Shown here one piece after another: positions 36,398 through 47,479 of a DNA stretch of 64,000 nucleotides (position 1 is its first letter; every line of letters starts with the position of its first letter). The notes under the pieces were generated by a model. That model saw only the letters and a list, made by a program, of their open reading frames with translations, was not told the DNA's origin and searched no databases. The stretch comes from Takakia lepidozioides (lineage: Eukaryota > Streptophyta > Takakiopsida > Takakiales > Takakiaceae). A program made the position numbers and the translations under genes. The DNA lies in the NCBI GenBank assembly GCA_030704615.1, contig CM060733.1, positions 57,412,001-57,476,000 on the forward strand, written 5' to 3'.

Positions 36398-38222
36398 ATG
36401 GAAGGCACATTTGCGGAAATGGTCGCCACATTGCAGAATCTTCAGCTCCAAATGCAAGAACTTCGTATCTCTACCGCCCAATTACAAGCTGATCAGTCTC
36501 AAGATCTTGGCAACGCTCTCCACAATTTGCAACAACAAATTTCAGAGTTAAAGGAGTCGAACAATGGATCTTCAACCATACGAGTCCCTACTGGAACAGC
36601 TCCTACTGCAACGGTTCATCTTCAACAGATTACGAGAGAACCAAAGATCAACACGTCCGAGAAATTTGATGGGACGAGATCAAGATTTCGCGGTTTTGTT
36701 CAACAAGTACGATTATTCCTACGACTACATCCACAACGTTATCCCAATGAAGGTATTCAAATAGGATTCATGGGCACCCTTCTATCAGGCACTGCCCTAT
36801 CTTGGTTTGCACCACTATTAAAAATAAATTCGCATTTACTTTACAATTTTGAAGCGTTCATGTCCGAGTTCACTGCAACGTTTGGGGAAAATGATAAAGA
36901 GAGAGTTGCAGAGACAAAGATGCGAGATCTTCGACAGGGAGCACGCTTCCGTTTATACTACCGAATTTCGACAACTTGCTTGCGACCTCGACTGGAATGA
37001 GAAGAGCCTCATTAGTCAGTTTCAATGTGGGCTAAAAGAGGATGTAAAAGATTATTGCTAACAATGTCAAACGTGAGCACGCTGAGTGAATTCATCACCC
37101 AAGTCATTGCATGCGATTATCGTTTGTTTGAAAGACGTCAAGAGAAACGATTTGAATGGTCGACGACGCATCATGCCGCTGCTAATACGACATCAAACAC
37201 AACGATCCATCAGACATTCGGTAGTGATCATATGCAGATTGATGTTGTCCGATTCAAGCCGTTGACGCCACAAGAAAAACAAAGACGGCGCTCGAATGAA
37301 TTATGCTTCTATTGCGGAGAAGAAGATCACATAACATTAAACTACCCCAACAAGAGAAGATTCAAAGCTCGGGGCGCACTCAACTGTTCCATTCGAGGAG
37401 GTCGGAAAACGAAGATATCCAGTCACAGTAGGGACCATGCGGCTAAACACCACAAATTCATCACCAAAAAAATGTCTATTTCTACTTTCAGACACTACAC
37501 CTTGCTTCACAGTTCCGGTAAAAATCAGAGTGCAAAATCGAGATATCTCTGTAAAAGCACTTTTGGACTCAGGGGCTTAAACATGTTTTATTGACAAAAA
37601 CTTTGCGAAGCAACACAATTTAACGCTCGTAAAAAAGAAACTTTTGGCCCCCGTTGAAGTCATCAATGGACGACCGTTAATATCAGGAGATGTTGACCAT
37701 GAAACTCGACCACTTGAAGTGAAACTTAATATCAAACATCATAAATTATTCTCAATGTCAACCAGTTTTCAACGAATCATGTGATCATTGGACTTCTCTA
37801 GTTCGTAATTCACAATCCTGACATCGACTAGCGATCGCGAAAAAGTTCTGCAAGACAAAAATGTAGAAATATCAAATATATTCAACCCTGTTCCTTTGGA
37901 GCTAGAAGTTTCATGAGAGCTACTAAAAAAAATTTGACATCTACACTTTATGCGACTCTAATCAAGACCACAACAGACAAAGGCACTTCAACATTACCCA
38001 CTCAATATCAAGATTTCAAGGATGTCTTCAAGAAAAAAAATGCAGACATATTGCCAGAACATCGACCTTATGACTGTGCAATTAAGTTACAAGAAGGGCC
38101 CAAACACCATTCGGTCCAATCTATAACTTATCCCAGATGGAGTTGGCTGCATCACATGAATATATTGAGGAAAATTTGTCGAAGCACTTCATCCGACATT
38201 CAAAATCACCTGCGGGGGCGCC
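36398..38222 (+). pseudogene. Gypsy element A gag-pol relic, truncated in RT
   Basis: From the first ATG after the LTR a gag frame runs to about residue 180, then shifts frame near 36935. It continues as EHASVYTTEFRQLACDLDWN and, after another shift, to a zinc knuckle CFYCGEEDHITLNY whose last Cys is Tyr. An aspartic protease follows, with ALLDSGA then a stop and CFIDKNFAKQHNL. Reverse transcriptase begins near 37913 with [11 protein letters not shown] and, after a frame change, reaches [22 protein letters not shown]. There the reverse LTR of element B interrupts it. It is plainly a dead copy, with stops, frameshifts and no RNase H or integrase. Confidence 0.9.
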
Positions 38223-38825
38223 TGTCAAGGACGAGAACATGACTGAAATACAAACAAGATATCAGACTAGAGGTACAAGACTAGACAAGAAGTCAAGATC
38301 AGCGTGACCGAATGCATGATGGATAAACATGAATCAATGTGATATTTATAACAATGGACAAGAGTACAAGATACTGGAACTCGACTTGAATACTGAAATG
38401 TTGGAAACTGGACTGGAGTACAGATACTGGAAACTGCACTAGAGTACTAGAAGCTGGACTTGAGTATTATGACTAGAAACAAGAGTAGCTTGAACTTGTG
38501 TTGGCGAGACTGAAGAATGTCCAGTCTCGCCTCCTATATATATTGGCTATTAAAAAATTTCCTAAGAAACTTCCCTAATGGAGGTTTCTTGATGGGGAAG
38601 TTTATTCCAAATGAAGCTTCCTGAGCAGTTTCCCAAGTTGCTCTCGGTAATTTGGTAAACTCCCGATAACTTGGTAACTAATGGCAATTAATGGTAACTA
38701 ATGATAAATCATGGTAGATCATAGTAAATTATGGTAACTTGGCGGTAACATGATAATTTGGTAACTTCTAGTATTTACTTCTGGTATTTACTTCTGGTAA
38801 ATTCTTCAAAACTATGTCCGTGACA
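38223..38825 (-). mobile_element. Gypsy element B, 3' LTR in reverse orientation
   Basis: On the minus strand it starts TGTCACGGACATAG and ends CGTCCTTGACA, the same termini as element A's LTR, with clear similarity throughout. It abuts element A's RT at the codons for GAPV, so it either inserted there or was joined there by inversion. Together with 35781-36359 it forms an inverted repeat of about 0.6 kb around a 1.86-kb spacer. Confidence 0.9.
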
Positions 38826-38838
38826 TCACCCCCTCCTC
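38826..38838 (-). other. Polypurine tract of gypsy element B
   Basis: The minus strand reads GAGGAGGGGGTGA immediately before the 3' LTR, exactly where plus-strand DNA priming occurs in LTR retrotransposons. This fixes the orientation of element B and its LTR boundary. Confidence 0.8.
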
Positions 38839-39309
38839 TAACGTCGAGTTCCTCGAGGAGCGGTAAAATCTTGGACTTGCTTAGAGTTGGAGAAAATCCA
38901 AAATCCGGCGAATGGTACTTTCCAAGTATTCGGCTCTTCATTCTTGACTCAAATGATTTCTACGTCCCTGCAACCATTGATAGTGTCCAACACCTTGAAC
39001 TTGGGACTACGCAGTGATTTGAGCATTCTGATTTTCGAAGCTGCCTTCAACGTCTCGAGAGCATCGGCATGATGTTGAAGGTCGTGAAAGTCGGAACAGT
39101 TGATCTGGTAGTTGGGCAAGCGACAGCTCCAATGTATCTGGTTCATGTGACTCCATGCTGCCAATACAAGATACAAGAGTGCTGGAAATGTAGCTATATA
39201 TATTGATGTGTGGTGATCTTTCCTCCTTAGCGTGTATCAAATACACTGAATATGGAGTCTTCACCTTGAAGCTAACTTGGCTAACATCATCATTGTAACG
39301 TCTTATTGA

Positions 39310-39845
39310 CGTGTAGCTCGGGGCCTAGCTGGATATCGTTGATGAAACTCTTGGACTTTGTCAAATGCATTGGCGAGGTTGGATGAAGGTTCCCACCTTC
39401 GTTCGCTGATATCGTAGCTTTTTCAATGTACAAAATATTCAAGACGTTTATATTTTATGCGAGAGTCTAGGACTTCGTTGATTTCATACTCGATTTCCTG
39501 ATTGACTTCGATTAGTGGGGGTGGTACGAAGACTCTCCTTGGAATATTCGATGGATGATACAACTCCAATAATAAAACATGAAAGACTGGATGGATGCGC
39601 ATACTTCGTGGGAGTTCAAGCCGAAAACTGACCAGATTTATTTGTCGAATAATTTTGAATGGTCTTAGGTGTTGATAATCCAACTTCTTTGATGGTTGCG
39701 AGGTTTGTATGTCCCGTCGAAGAAGCCACACACGATCTCCGATCTTAAACTGGGGTTGGAGTTGGCGATGTTGATCTGCATACTCCTTGTATTGTTTTTG
39801 AGCTTCTGCTAGGTGGAATGTAAGCTCCTTGCACTACAACAGGTC
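39310..39845 (-). pseudogene. Gypsy element B integrase C-terminus with chromodomain relic
   Basis: The minus-strand frame reads ELTFHLAEAQKQYKEYADQH, then QFKIGDRVWLLRRDI and KKLDYQHLRPFKIIRQIN, with RIHPVFHVLLLELYHP, the usual gypsy integrase C-terminal part. It is followed by EYEINEVLDSRIKYKRLEYFVH, a stop where a chromodomain Trp is expected, then KSYDISERRWEPSSNLANAF. The order (GPY-like module, then chromodomain) marks a chromovirus. Upstream sequence to about 40060 is not readable as integrase. The remaining 3' region up to the polypurine tract is about 470 bases of non-coding DNA. Confidence 0.88.
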
Positions 39846-40099
39846 GCAGTATATCTGACTGCCGAGCCGCGGTAGTCATGGTTTTCTTGACTTTGACCAT
39901 GACTTCCCTGTATTTTTGGACCAAATGGGGCTTCACGTAATCGTTGAAATGACTTCGTGACTACGTAGTTGCTCAAAGGACTACGTTGGTAGACGTCGTC
40001 ATGACTGCATGGTTCCGCAGGAGACGGAAGGGTGGTCAACGATGATTGACTAGCGTCAGCTTGCCACCAACAGTCGTCGGAATGACTTCTAGTGCAAGC

Positions 40100-40850
40100 T
40101 TGGTAGCCAAAAGGTTAAAAAATTCAAAAAGTTGTTTGTAGGGTTGCCCATTAGAGGGCTAGGACTTAGCCTCATTTTGGTTTTTTTTTTTTTTTTCTCC
40201 TGCGCGTTTTCTTAGTATAGAGCCGATAGCATGGAACGCGATGATCGCAGGATATGTAAGGGTGTGGGATGGAGGCTTTGCAGAGCTATTCTTGAGCAGG
40301 AAGGGCGAGGATATGCACAACGTGGGCATGGTATAGACACTACAATACAAGTTGGGCTTTTCGACTCTGTATTTGACTCATTTTTTAGTCGTATAAATAT
40401 AAATATACATACATATATATGAATTGGGAGGCTTTTTATTTAATATTTGGTTTTTATTTTTATTACTGTTATTTCGTTTCATTTACTTTTAGTTTATATC
40501 TGTACGTATGTGAATTAGTGGGTATTGTATTTAAATTTTTTGATTCGCTGCACTGCATTGAAAATATATTACAAATACAACAAAACATAGAATACAAATA
40601 CAGGTCGGAACCAAAAACATTTGGATGGCTCAAAACTGGTTTATATCAAGAGTGTTTTGCAAAACAAGTTTTGGCCACATTCTACAAATGACCAACATGA
40701 GGGCCATGTTGCCATATCCATAGATCACTGCCCAACTAAAGTCATTGAGTAAGGATAATCTGCTGTGCAGCTAGGTCCAGCACTATCGTGGACATGTCAA
40801 GAGAACATTAGAAATCATTTTGAGAATGAATTCAGGTAGTTCCAGAGAAT
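40100..40850. other. Intergenic stretch with a poly(T) run
   Basis: A T run at 40181-40196 and very AT-rich sequence around 40400-40600 are the only features. No gene was recognised. The T run would be a poly(A) tail for a minus-strand retroposon, but no body could be identified. Confidence 0.4.
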
Positions 40851-40869
40851 GGTGGTGCCAGCTACCTTG

Positions 40870-42420
40870 TCACCCACATCCACTTCCAGGGCTGCCCTTG
40901 ACATACATATCCACCAAGGCAGTGTTTAGAGTGACAACTCCAGCTTTGACGATGTCATCGTGGACCTTTGTGCCCTTTTGAGGGCTGCCAGGCTCACATT
41001 TGACGTAGATGTACACCAGGGGAATGTTCAGAATGACATCTGGTACAATTCCAGCTTGGATAATGTCACTATAAACCTCTTTGCCCCTTCCCAGGGCTGC
41101 TAGGCTCGCATATGCATATTACAAAAACAAATGAACATGACGGCCTGGTCTGGCTTCATCCCTTCCCACATCATTTGCTCTTATGTTTCCAAAGCCTTAA
41201 TCCCATATCCATGCTGCACATACCTTGCAATCATGGCACTCCAAAATACCACATCTCGTTCAGCCATATTGTCAAACTCTCCCTTCACATCAGGCTTATT
41301 GCACCCACATTTGGCATACATGTCCACCAAGGCAGAGTTCAGAATGACAATTTCCACTTTAACGATCGGCATAAGCAAGGGGAAGGAGACAGCAGAGCTG
41401 CTGCTCTCTCCCAGTGCCAAAAAAACCAAAAGAAAAAAAAATGGAGGGGCTGAGAGAGCCGCCATGGCTGTGAAGTACCAATATGCTGCAACGTGACGTG
41501 GTTGGGCTTCACCCCTTCCCCCATCAATATTTGATCATAGGTCTCCAAAGCCTCCATACCATGTCCCTGCTGTGCATACCCTGCAAGCATCACATTCCCC
41601 CACGTTCCATGACACCACATCTCGTTCAGCCAGTGTTGAAAACTCCCTTCACATCCTTAATGCACCCACATTTGGCATACATGTCCACCAGGGCAGTGTT
41701 CAGAATGACATCTCGTACAAATCCAGCTTTGACGATGTCACCATGGACCTCTTTCCCCTTTTCCAGAGCTCCCAGCCTTGCACACGCATGGAAAACACAA
41801 ACAAATGTGATGTGGTTGGGTTTCACCCTTCGCGCAGCAGTTGCTCATAGGTTTCCAAAGCACTCCTACCACACCCATCCTTGGTAAATCCTGCCAACAT
41901 TATATTCCACGTGATCAAGATCGTTGAGGCACTCTGTGGAAAACCTGGTGAGCATCCATGATGCTCCCACACTTAACATACATGTTGACAAGGGTGTTGA
42001 GTAGAAAAACATTTGGCGTTAATCCACTTTGGATAATGTGAGTGTGCACCTGTTTCCAGCTTCTAGACCTTTCATCTTGATGCACTTAAGCAAGATATAG
42101 ACAGACGTATCTGAATCTGCTGAAATGCCTTGTTGGTTTAAAGTTGTAGAGCCTCTGTCAATCTGCCTGCCTCACAAAGCATCTTCACATGCCCAGCAGA
42201 AGAGGCATTGTGGACTCCCTCTCTTGATCCTCTTTCAGAAGCTGTGGTCATGGTTGAGGTGCCTCATTTTATCAACTGTGCCGCTGCAACTGCTACCTTT
42301 ACTTCACCATCTACCCATGCAGCAGGTTTCTTGTAGCTATTGATCCACTTGGAATCATAGGTAATCTGGAGCTTGAAATCCAGCCCTCTTGGATGAATCT
42401 CGACCCACACTCTATCCCTG
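40870..42420 (-). pseudogene. PPR protein pseudogene segment, copy C
   Basis: Minus-strand pieces in several frames carry PLS-type pentatricopeptide repeats: KPNHITFVCVFHACARLGAL, then EVHGDIVKAGFVRDVILNTA and LVDMYAKCGCIKDVKGVF, and further on LNSALVDMYAKCGCNKPDVK, with SAMIARYVQHGYGIKALETY. Such proteins bind organelle RNA for editing, splicing or stability. Many stops and frame changes and an A/G-rich insertion near 41366-41460 show it is not functional. It is a diverged duplicate of the segment at 43020-43990. Confidence 0.85.
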
Positions 42421-43019
42421 CCCCTTCAGCTATCCATACATCTGCACAAATCATGCATACATCCTTGCCTTGCTGCTAGCAGCTGACAATGACAGCCTAG
42501 AATTGTTCCAGCAAACACCCCAACCCTACTTATCACACTAGTTCAAAGTCACTCCAAACCACCACAGATCCGCCCAATGAGCTAACTTACAGAATTCAAT
42601 ATGCATCTCAGGGCCAAGTCTGATGAGGGGGCAAAACAGGCTGCAACAGGTCCAAGAAGAAGGTGCCCTCACCACATTGTCATTGACCCATGGAGGATTT
42701 GACCGAGCATCAACCCAAAATGACCTCTTGTGTGTGATGTTTGTGTCTGTAGTCAGGTAATGTTGGATTGGTCTGTGAGAACCACCACGCTGAGCAGGCA
42801 GAGATTGAAACACGGCCTACTAAGACCAAGCTGACTCTCCCAACTTGTAAACATCAGGAAGAACACCAAATCATGGTACTAACAGGAGCCAAGAGCCCAC
42901 CTTTGCAGGATGGATAAACTTCTTCACATCGTACATTAAGAAAAGCCACACCTTGTGATTGCAGTTGTCCCACCATCGTGAAGGATCTTTATAAAACTCA
43001 TGCCAGCTCACATCATAAA

Positions 43020-43990
43020 CGAGCTAACTTGCAGAATTCTACATGAAATTTAGGGACGACTCTGATAGCATGGCAAAACAAGGTGAAATGTATTGAAGAA
43101 GGTACCTTCATTAGCAGCAAATTGTTCTATCAATTGGGCTGCTGCCGCTTCTGTTTCCAGGATGACATCTGATACAATTCCAGCTTTGACAATGTCACTA
43201 TGGATCTCTTCCCTCTTTTCCAGAGCTCCCAGGCTTGCACACGCATTGCAAACACAAACAAACGCGATGTGGTTGGGCTTCACCCCTTCACGCAACATTC
43301 GCTCATAGGTCTCCTAAGCATTCCTACCACACCTACGCTTGGTAAATCCTGCCAACATAATATTCCACGTGATCAAAGATCATTGAGGCATTCTGTTGAA
43401 CACTTGGTGAGCATCCATGATGCTCCCGCACTTAACACATGTTGACAAGGGTGTTGAGTAGAAAAACATTTGGTGTGAATCCACTTTGGATAATGTGAGT
43501 GTGCACCTGCTTTCCAGCTTCCAGACCATCCATCTTGATGCACTTAAGCAACAGACAGACATATCTGAATCTGCTGAAATGCCTCCTTGGTTTAGAGTCT
43601 GTAGAGCCTCTGTCAGTCTGTGTGCCGCACAAAGTATCTTCACATGCCCAGATGTGCCAGAAGAGGCATTGTGGACTCCCTCTCTTGATCCTCTAATTTC
43701 AACAGTTGTGGTCATGGTTGAGGTGCCTGATTTTATCAACTGTGCCACTGCAGCTGCTGCCTTTAGTTGACCATCTACACATGCAGGTTTCTTGTAGCTA
43801 CTGATCCACCTGAAATCAAGGTAATCTGGAGCTTGAAGTCCAGCCCTCTTGGATGAATCTGGACCCACACTCTATCCCGCTTCTTCAGCTATCCATGCCT
43901 CTGCACAAATGATGCATACATCCTTGCCTTGCAGCTGATAATGACAGCCTAGGTTTGTTCTAGAAAATACCCAACTCAGTTTATTACACT
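43020..43990 (-). pseudogene. PPR protein pseudogene segment, copy B
   Basis: On the minus strand SGHVKILCAAHRLTEAL, then KMDGLEAGKQVHTHIIQSGF and TPNVFLLNTLVNMCVKCGSI, and after a frame change EGVKPNHIAFVCVCNACASL with EIHSDIVKAGIVSDVI, form successive PPR units. Frame breaks near 43380 and 43570 and the abrupt end after the fourth unit (ILETEAAAAQL) mark decay. Nucleotide similarity with 41.6-42.56 kb runs beyond the coding part into shared flanks, so the whole segment was duplicated. Confidence 0.85.
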
Positions 43991-44159
43991 AGTTCCTATA
44001 CTGAATAGCGTCTGCTACTCTCCTGTAATCTAACAAGCATTCACCTTTTCGCCTGGTGTCCCACCATTGACTGGGGTCAGAAAAGTATTCATTCCACAGC
44101 TTCTCCTCATCTCTATTACGTATTTTTGGATACTTTCCTGTTGTCACAGTGGCGGTATC

Positions 44160-44480
44160 ATGTCAAAGTCACTCCAAACTACATTCACTCAACCAGCTAA
44201 CTTGCAGAATTCAACATGGAAATTCAGGGCTGATTCTGATAAGAGGGAAAAACAGGGTGAATGTGAAGAAGGTGCCTTGATTACCAGTGCCTGATTTTAT
44301 CAGTTGTGCCATTGCTGCTGCGGCATGACAGTTGACCATCTACCCATGCAGGTTTCTTGTAGCTATTGATCTACAGGAAATGATAAGTAATCTTGTGCTT
44401 GAAATCTGGCCCTTTTGGATAAATCTAGACCTACTCTCTATCCCTGCTCCTTCAGCTATCTCTGCCTCTGCACAAATCAT
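44160..44480 (-). repeat. Third, partial copy of the PPR-segment duplication
   Basis: Strings such as TCAAAGTCACTCCAAACTAC, CAGAATTCAACATGGAAATTC and GTTGACCATCTACCCATGCA followed by GGTTTCTTGTAGCTATTGAT match the flanks of the two PPR segments (around 42535-42670, 43010-43115 and 43760-43900). Only the outermost parts remain. It shows that the array once had at least three units. Confidence 0.7.
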
Positions 44481-44489
44481 GCACACATC

Positions 44490-44760
44490 AGGGAGCTAAT
44501 GACAGGGGAGGAGGGCATGGCAATTCGAACCAGGGTAGGGAAACTCAAATATTGTGCTCATAAGGATATGGCCAAGAGTGGATCCTCAACTAAAAACTTG
44601 CTGGCCTTTGTGGAGGATCTCAAGTCTCAGATTGTGCAGACCAAGACTTTGGAGGAAGAATGATTGATTGTTGACACTGTCTCTCGCATGCCCTAAGATC
44701 TGAAAATCACGTTGAAAAAGTAAACCACGTGACTCTGTTCAACCCATCTGCTGAAGGCCT
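44490..44760 (+). pseudogene. Possible copia-type gag fragment
   Basis: The plus frame includes KLKYCAHKDMAKSGSSTKNL, then LAFVEDLKSQIVQTKTLEEE, a stop, and IVDTVSRMP with further stops. The pattern (a short helix-rich stretch ending in a LP-like motif) recalls the UBN2/gag region of Ty1/copia elements. Evidence is thin and no LTR or other domain is adjacent. Confidence 0.35.
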
Positions 44761-45007
44761 TAAGAGACATTTAGGGCCGGTTCTGATAAGAGGAAAAAAC
44801 AGGGAGAAATGTGCTTGCACTTGACTCAAGCCAGTGTCCAACTGAGGTCTCCCTATAAGAGGACCCTTACCCTATCATTATTGCCATACTTTTCAATTTG
44901 CCACTCCTTAACTTATACCTCTCATGTTCTCCTCCTTTTCTTGGACCTCTAAGCGAGTCTATGTCTAGCGAGTGGAGTCTTCCATGTTTGTTTGTCCATT
45001 TCTAACT

Positions 45008-45710
45008 TAAACCAAAACCTCTACCTTAGTAAACCCTTATCCTAGTAAAACCCTGTAACCTAAACCCTTTACCCTAAAAGACCCTTAAGCATTTATCCCT
45101 AAACCCTTACCATTCCTTTTGCAAATTGGATTGTACTATCCATACCATAACCAATAATGGTTATGGACCTTATGGTAATCCAAATCTCTTCTCCTTTCCT
45201 TTTTGCGCTATTTTTCTCGTTTGTTTTGGATTCACATGCACTTACTTTTATATACTAGTGTGCTTTCTATGTATCTTAAGACTAGGTTCCAACGACGAGT
45301 CGTTAATTTAAATACTTATCCGTCTCAATGACTCTTCCATAATATTTGTTTCTTCATTTTTATTTTTATTTTTTTACCATAATTATACACACCAAGTTCT
45401 AGTGAGTGCGGGTATTCCATATTTGTTTGTCCATTTATACCTTTACCATCACCCCTAAACCCTTACCCTTCGCTTTACCCTTCCCTTAACCCTAAACCAT
45501 TACTCTTACCATATACCCAAAATCTTTGTGTACTACCATAAATCCAAACTCTAAACCCTTACCCTGGCCTTAATCCTTACCCTAAGCTTAAGCCTGACAC
45601 TTACTACCCTAAACCATTACTCTTACCATATACCAAAAACCAGGTTAGTGTGCTACCTAAACCCTTACCCTTCCCTTTACCCTGGCCTTAATCCTTACCC
45701 TAAGCTCTAG
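45008..45710. repeat. Degenerate telomere-like tract (AAACCCT/CCCTAAA)
   Basis: Two patches, 45011-45113 and 45440-45705, are dense in AAACCCTTA, ACCCTAAA and CCCTAAACCC strings, variants of the plant telomeric heptamer CCCTAAA, without perfect tandem runs. Between them lies AT-rich DNA. Each patch is preceded by a related CTTCCATGTTTGTTTGTCCATTT or ATTCCATATTTGTTTGTCCATTT, so the tract is itself a roughly 430-bp duplication. It borders repeat family R1. Confidence 0.65.
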
Positions 45711-45711
45711 G

Positions 45712-46777
45712 GTAGCCTGTGCCGTTGGCCCAAGTGTCCATTGTCATCTAAGTCCAAGTGCAATCCCTATGTATCAAAGTGCGTCTCCTATGTGAGGCCC
45801 AAATGCAACCTCTAGGGTAGCCTTTGCCGTTGGCCCAAGTGTCCAATGTCATCTAAGTATTTTTTTTTCCACAGAGCCTACGACCAGATTTGAACCGGAG
45901 ACCTCTAGGTAGCCTATGCCTGTGCTGTTGGCCCAAGTGTCATCTAAGCCTAAATGTAAGATCTTCTATGCATCCCACTGCGTCTTCTATGTCGTGGCCC
46001 AAGTGCGACCTCTAGCGTAGCTTATCCCGTTTGGCCCATCTGTGAAGAGTTGAATCTAAGACCAAGTGTAATTTCCTAAGTATCCAAATGCATCTCCTAT
46101 GTCGAGGCCCATCTACTCCCAAGTGCAATCTTCTATTCATGTATCCAAGTGCATCTCCCATGTAGAGCCCCAATTGTCCACTGTCATCTAAGCCCAAGTC
46201 CAATCTCCCATGTATCTAGTGCAATTTCCTATGTATCCAAGTGCGTCTCCTATGTTGAGGCCCAAGTAAGTTTTTTTCCACAGAGCCTACGACCAGATTT
46301 GAACCGTAGACCTTTCCCTTGATATCTCTCCCATCGAGGCTCCAACCATTGTCCGAGGAATGCCCACTTTGCCATTTTTGCTATTTTTTGTGAATTTCCA
46401 GCGACCAAAAGGACTTGGAATTCGACATCTCCCACACCGTAGGTCCAAAAATCGTGAGACCAAGCCCGTGCACCCCCTCCTCATCGAGGGCTTTCCAACG
46501 GTACCAAGCACCAGGGTTGGGGCCTTGCGGTTCGGGACATCTCAACGTGACCAAAAAAAAAAAAACAAACAAAACAAACGTCTTGATTCATATATTGACT
46601 AGGTAGTCTCTGCCGTTGGCCCAAGTGGCCCAAGTGTCCAAGGTCATCTAAACCCAAGTGCAATCTCCTTTGCATTCAAGTGAGTCTCCTATGTCTAGGC
46701 CCAAGTGTGGCCTCCAGTGTAGCATGTGCCGTTCCCCCAAGTGTCCAAGTCCAATCAATTCAAGTGCGTCTCCTACG
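45712..46777 (+). repeat. Dispersed repeat family R1, block 2
   Basis: This is the longest block of the family first seen at 34690. TAGCCTGTGCCGTTGGCCCA followed by AGTGTCC..TCATCTAAGTCCAAGTG recurs at about 45712, 45816, 45905, 46016, 46598 and 46720. The ACGACCAGATTTGAACCG module occurs at 45877 and 46290. The unit ending GACATCTCAACG at about 46551 is followed by a run of A (46554-46566), which looks like a retroposon tail. A minus-strand frame through the unit is open in places but codes for nothing known. Confidence 0.78.
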
Positions 46778-46778
46778 T

Positions 46779-47294
46779 TGTGATGGCCCGTTCTCTCCCT
46801 GCTCCCAATTCTCCCTGACAGATGATTAATTAGTACCGCCGGATGTAATGTAGAGAGTTGTTCCAGGGGCTGCTCTGACATACTACTTTAGCCATACCGT
46901 TGTAAGTACGCCTTTAATTCTAGAAACCATTGATATATGCAATGACCCTGATAAGCCTACTTGGCAGTTGTCCACTCACGCCTTGCCGCGTGGTAGTGAC
47001 TCACATGTGATGTGGCAGCTGAATAAAGGGGTTCCTGAAAATGGAATGGGGAGGTATTTTGGTGTATAAACTTGGTGTACGAGAGAGAGAGGGGTGTGTG
47101 CATGAGACGAATGTGTATGTGAGAGCAGGTTCTGGCGTGGTAGCTCTGTACGTTCTGTGGCATCTGACTGACTCCTCATCATGAGATTCCCGCCTCATCG
47201 CGTGACCTGCTCTGCCGTGCTACTTCCCCGGTTACATGTGCATGCAGGAAGAGGAAGGAGAATCCCAACCATAAGCACGTTTTGAGCCATCACA
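46779..47294. mobile_element. 516-bp insertion with TGTGATGGC/GCCATCACA ends
   Basis: Family R1 is interrupted at CTCCTACGT and resumes at ATGTCTAGGCCCAAGTG. An uninterrupted R1 copy at 46686-46698 reads CTCCTATGTCTAGGCCC, so the empty site is visible. The insert starts TGTGATGGC and ends GCCATCACA, a perfect 9-bp inverted repeat (10 with the next base on each side), with ACGT/ATGT as a possible 4-bp target duplication. TG..CA ends plus internal AATAAAGG and TATAAAC strings would suit a solo LTR; a small inverted-repeat DNA transposon is the alternative. No protein is encoded. Confidence 0.7.
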
Positions 47295-47295
47295 A

Positions 47296-47470
47296 TGTCT
47301 AGGCCCAAGTGTGGCCTCCAGGGTAGCATGTGCCGTTTGCCCCAAGTGCCCAAGTCTAATCATTTTTTTTCCATAGAGCCTACGACCAGATTTGAACCGG
47401 AGACCTTTCCCTTGATATCTCTCCCCTCCAGGCTCCAACCATTGCCCCAGGAATGCCCATGCAGATTATA
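47296..47470 (+). repeat. Dispersed repeat family R1, block 3
   Basis: This is the continuation of block 2 after the 516-bp insert: GTCTAGGCCCAAGTGTGGCC, GTAGCATGTGCCGTTTGCCC, and the ACGACCAGATTTGAACCGG..CCTTTCCCTTGAT module. It ends at about CAGGAATGCCCATGC. Confidence 0.75.
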
Positions 47471-47479
47471 TTCCTGGAT

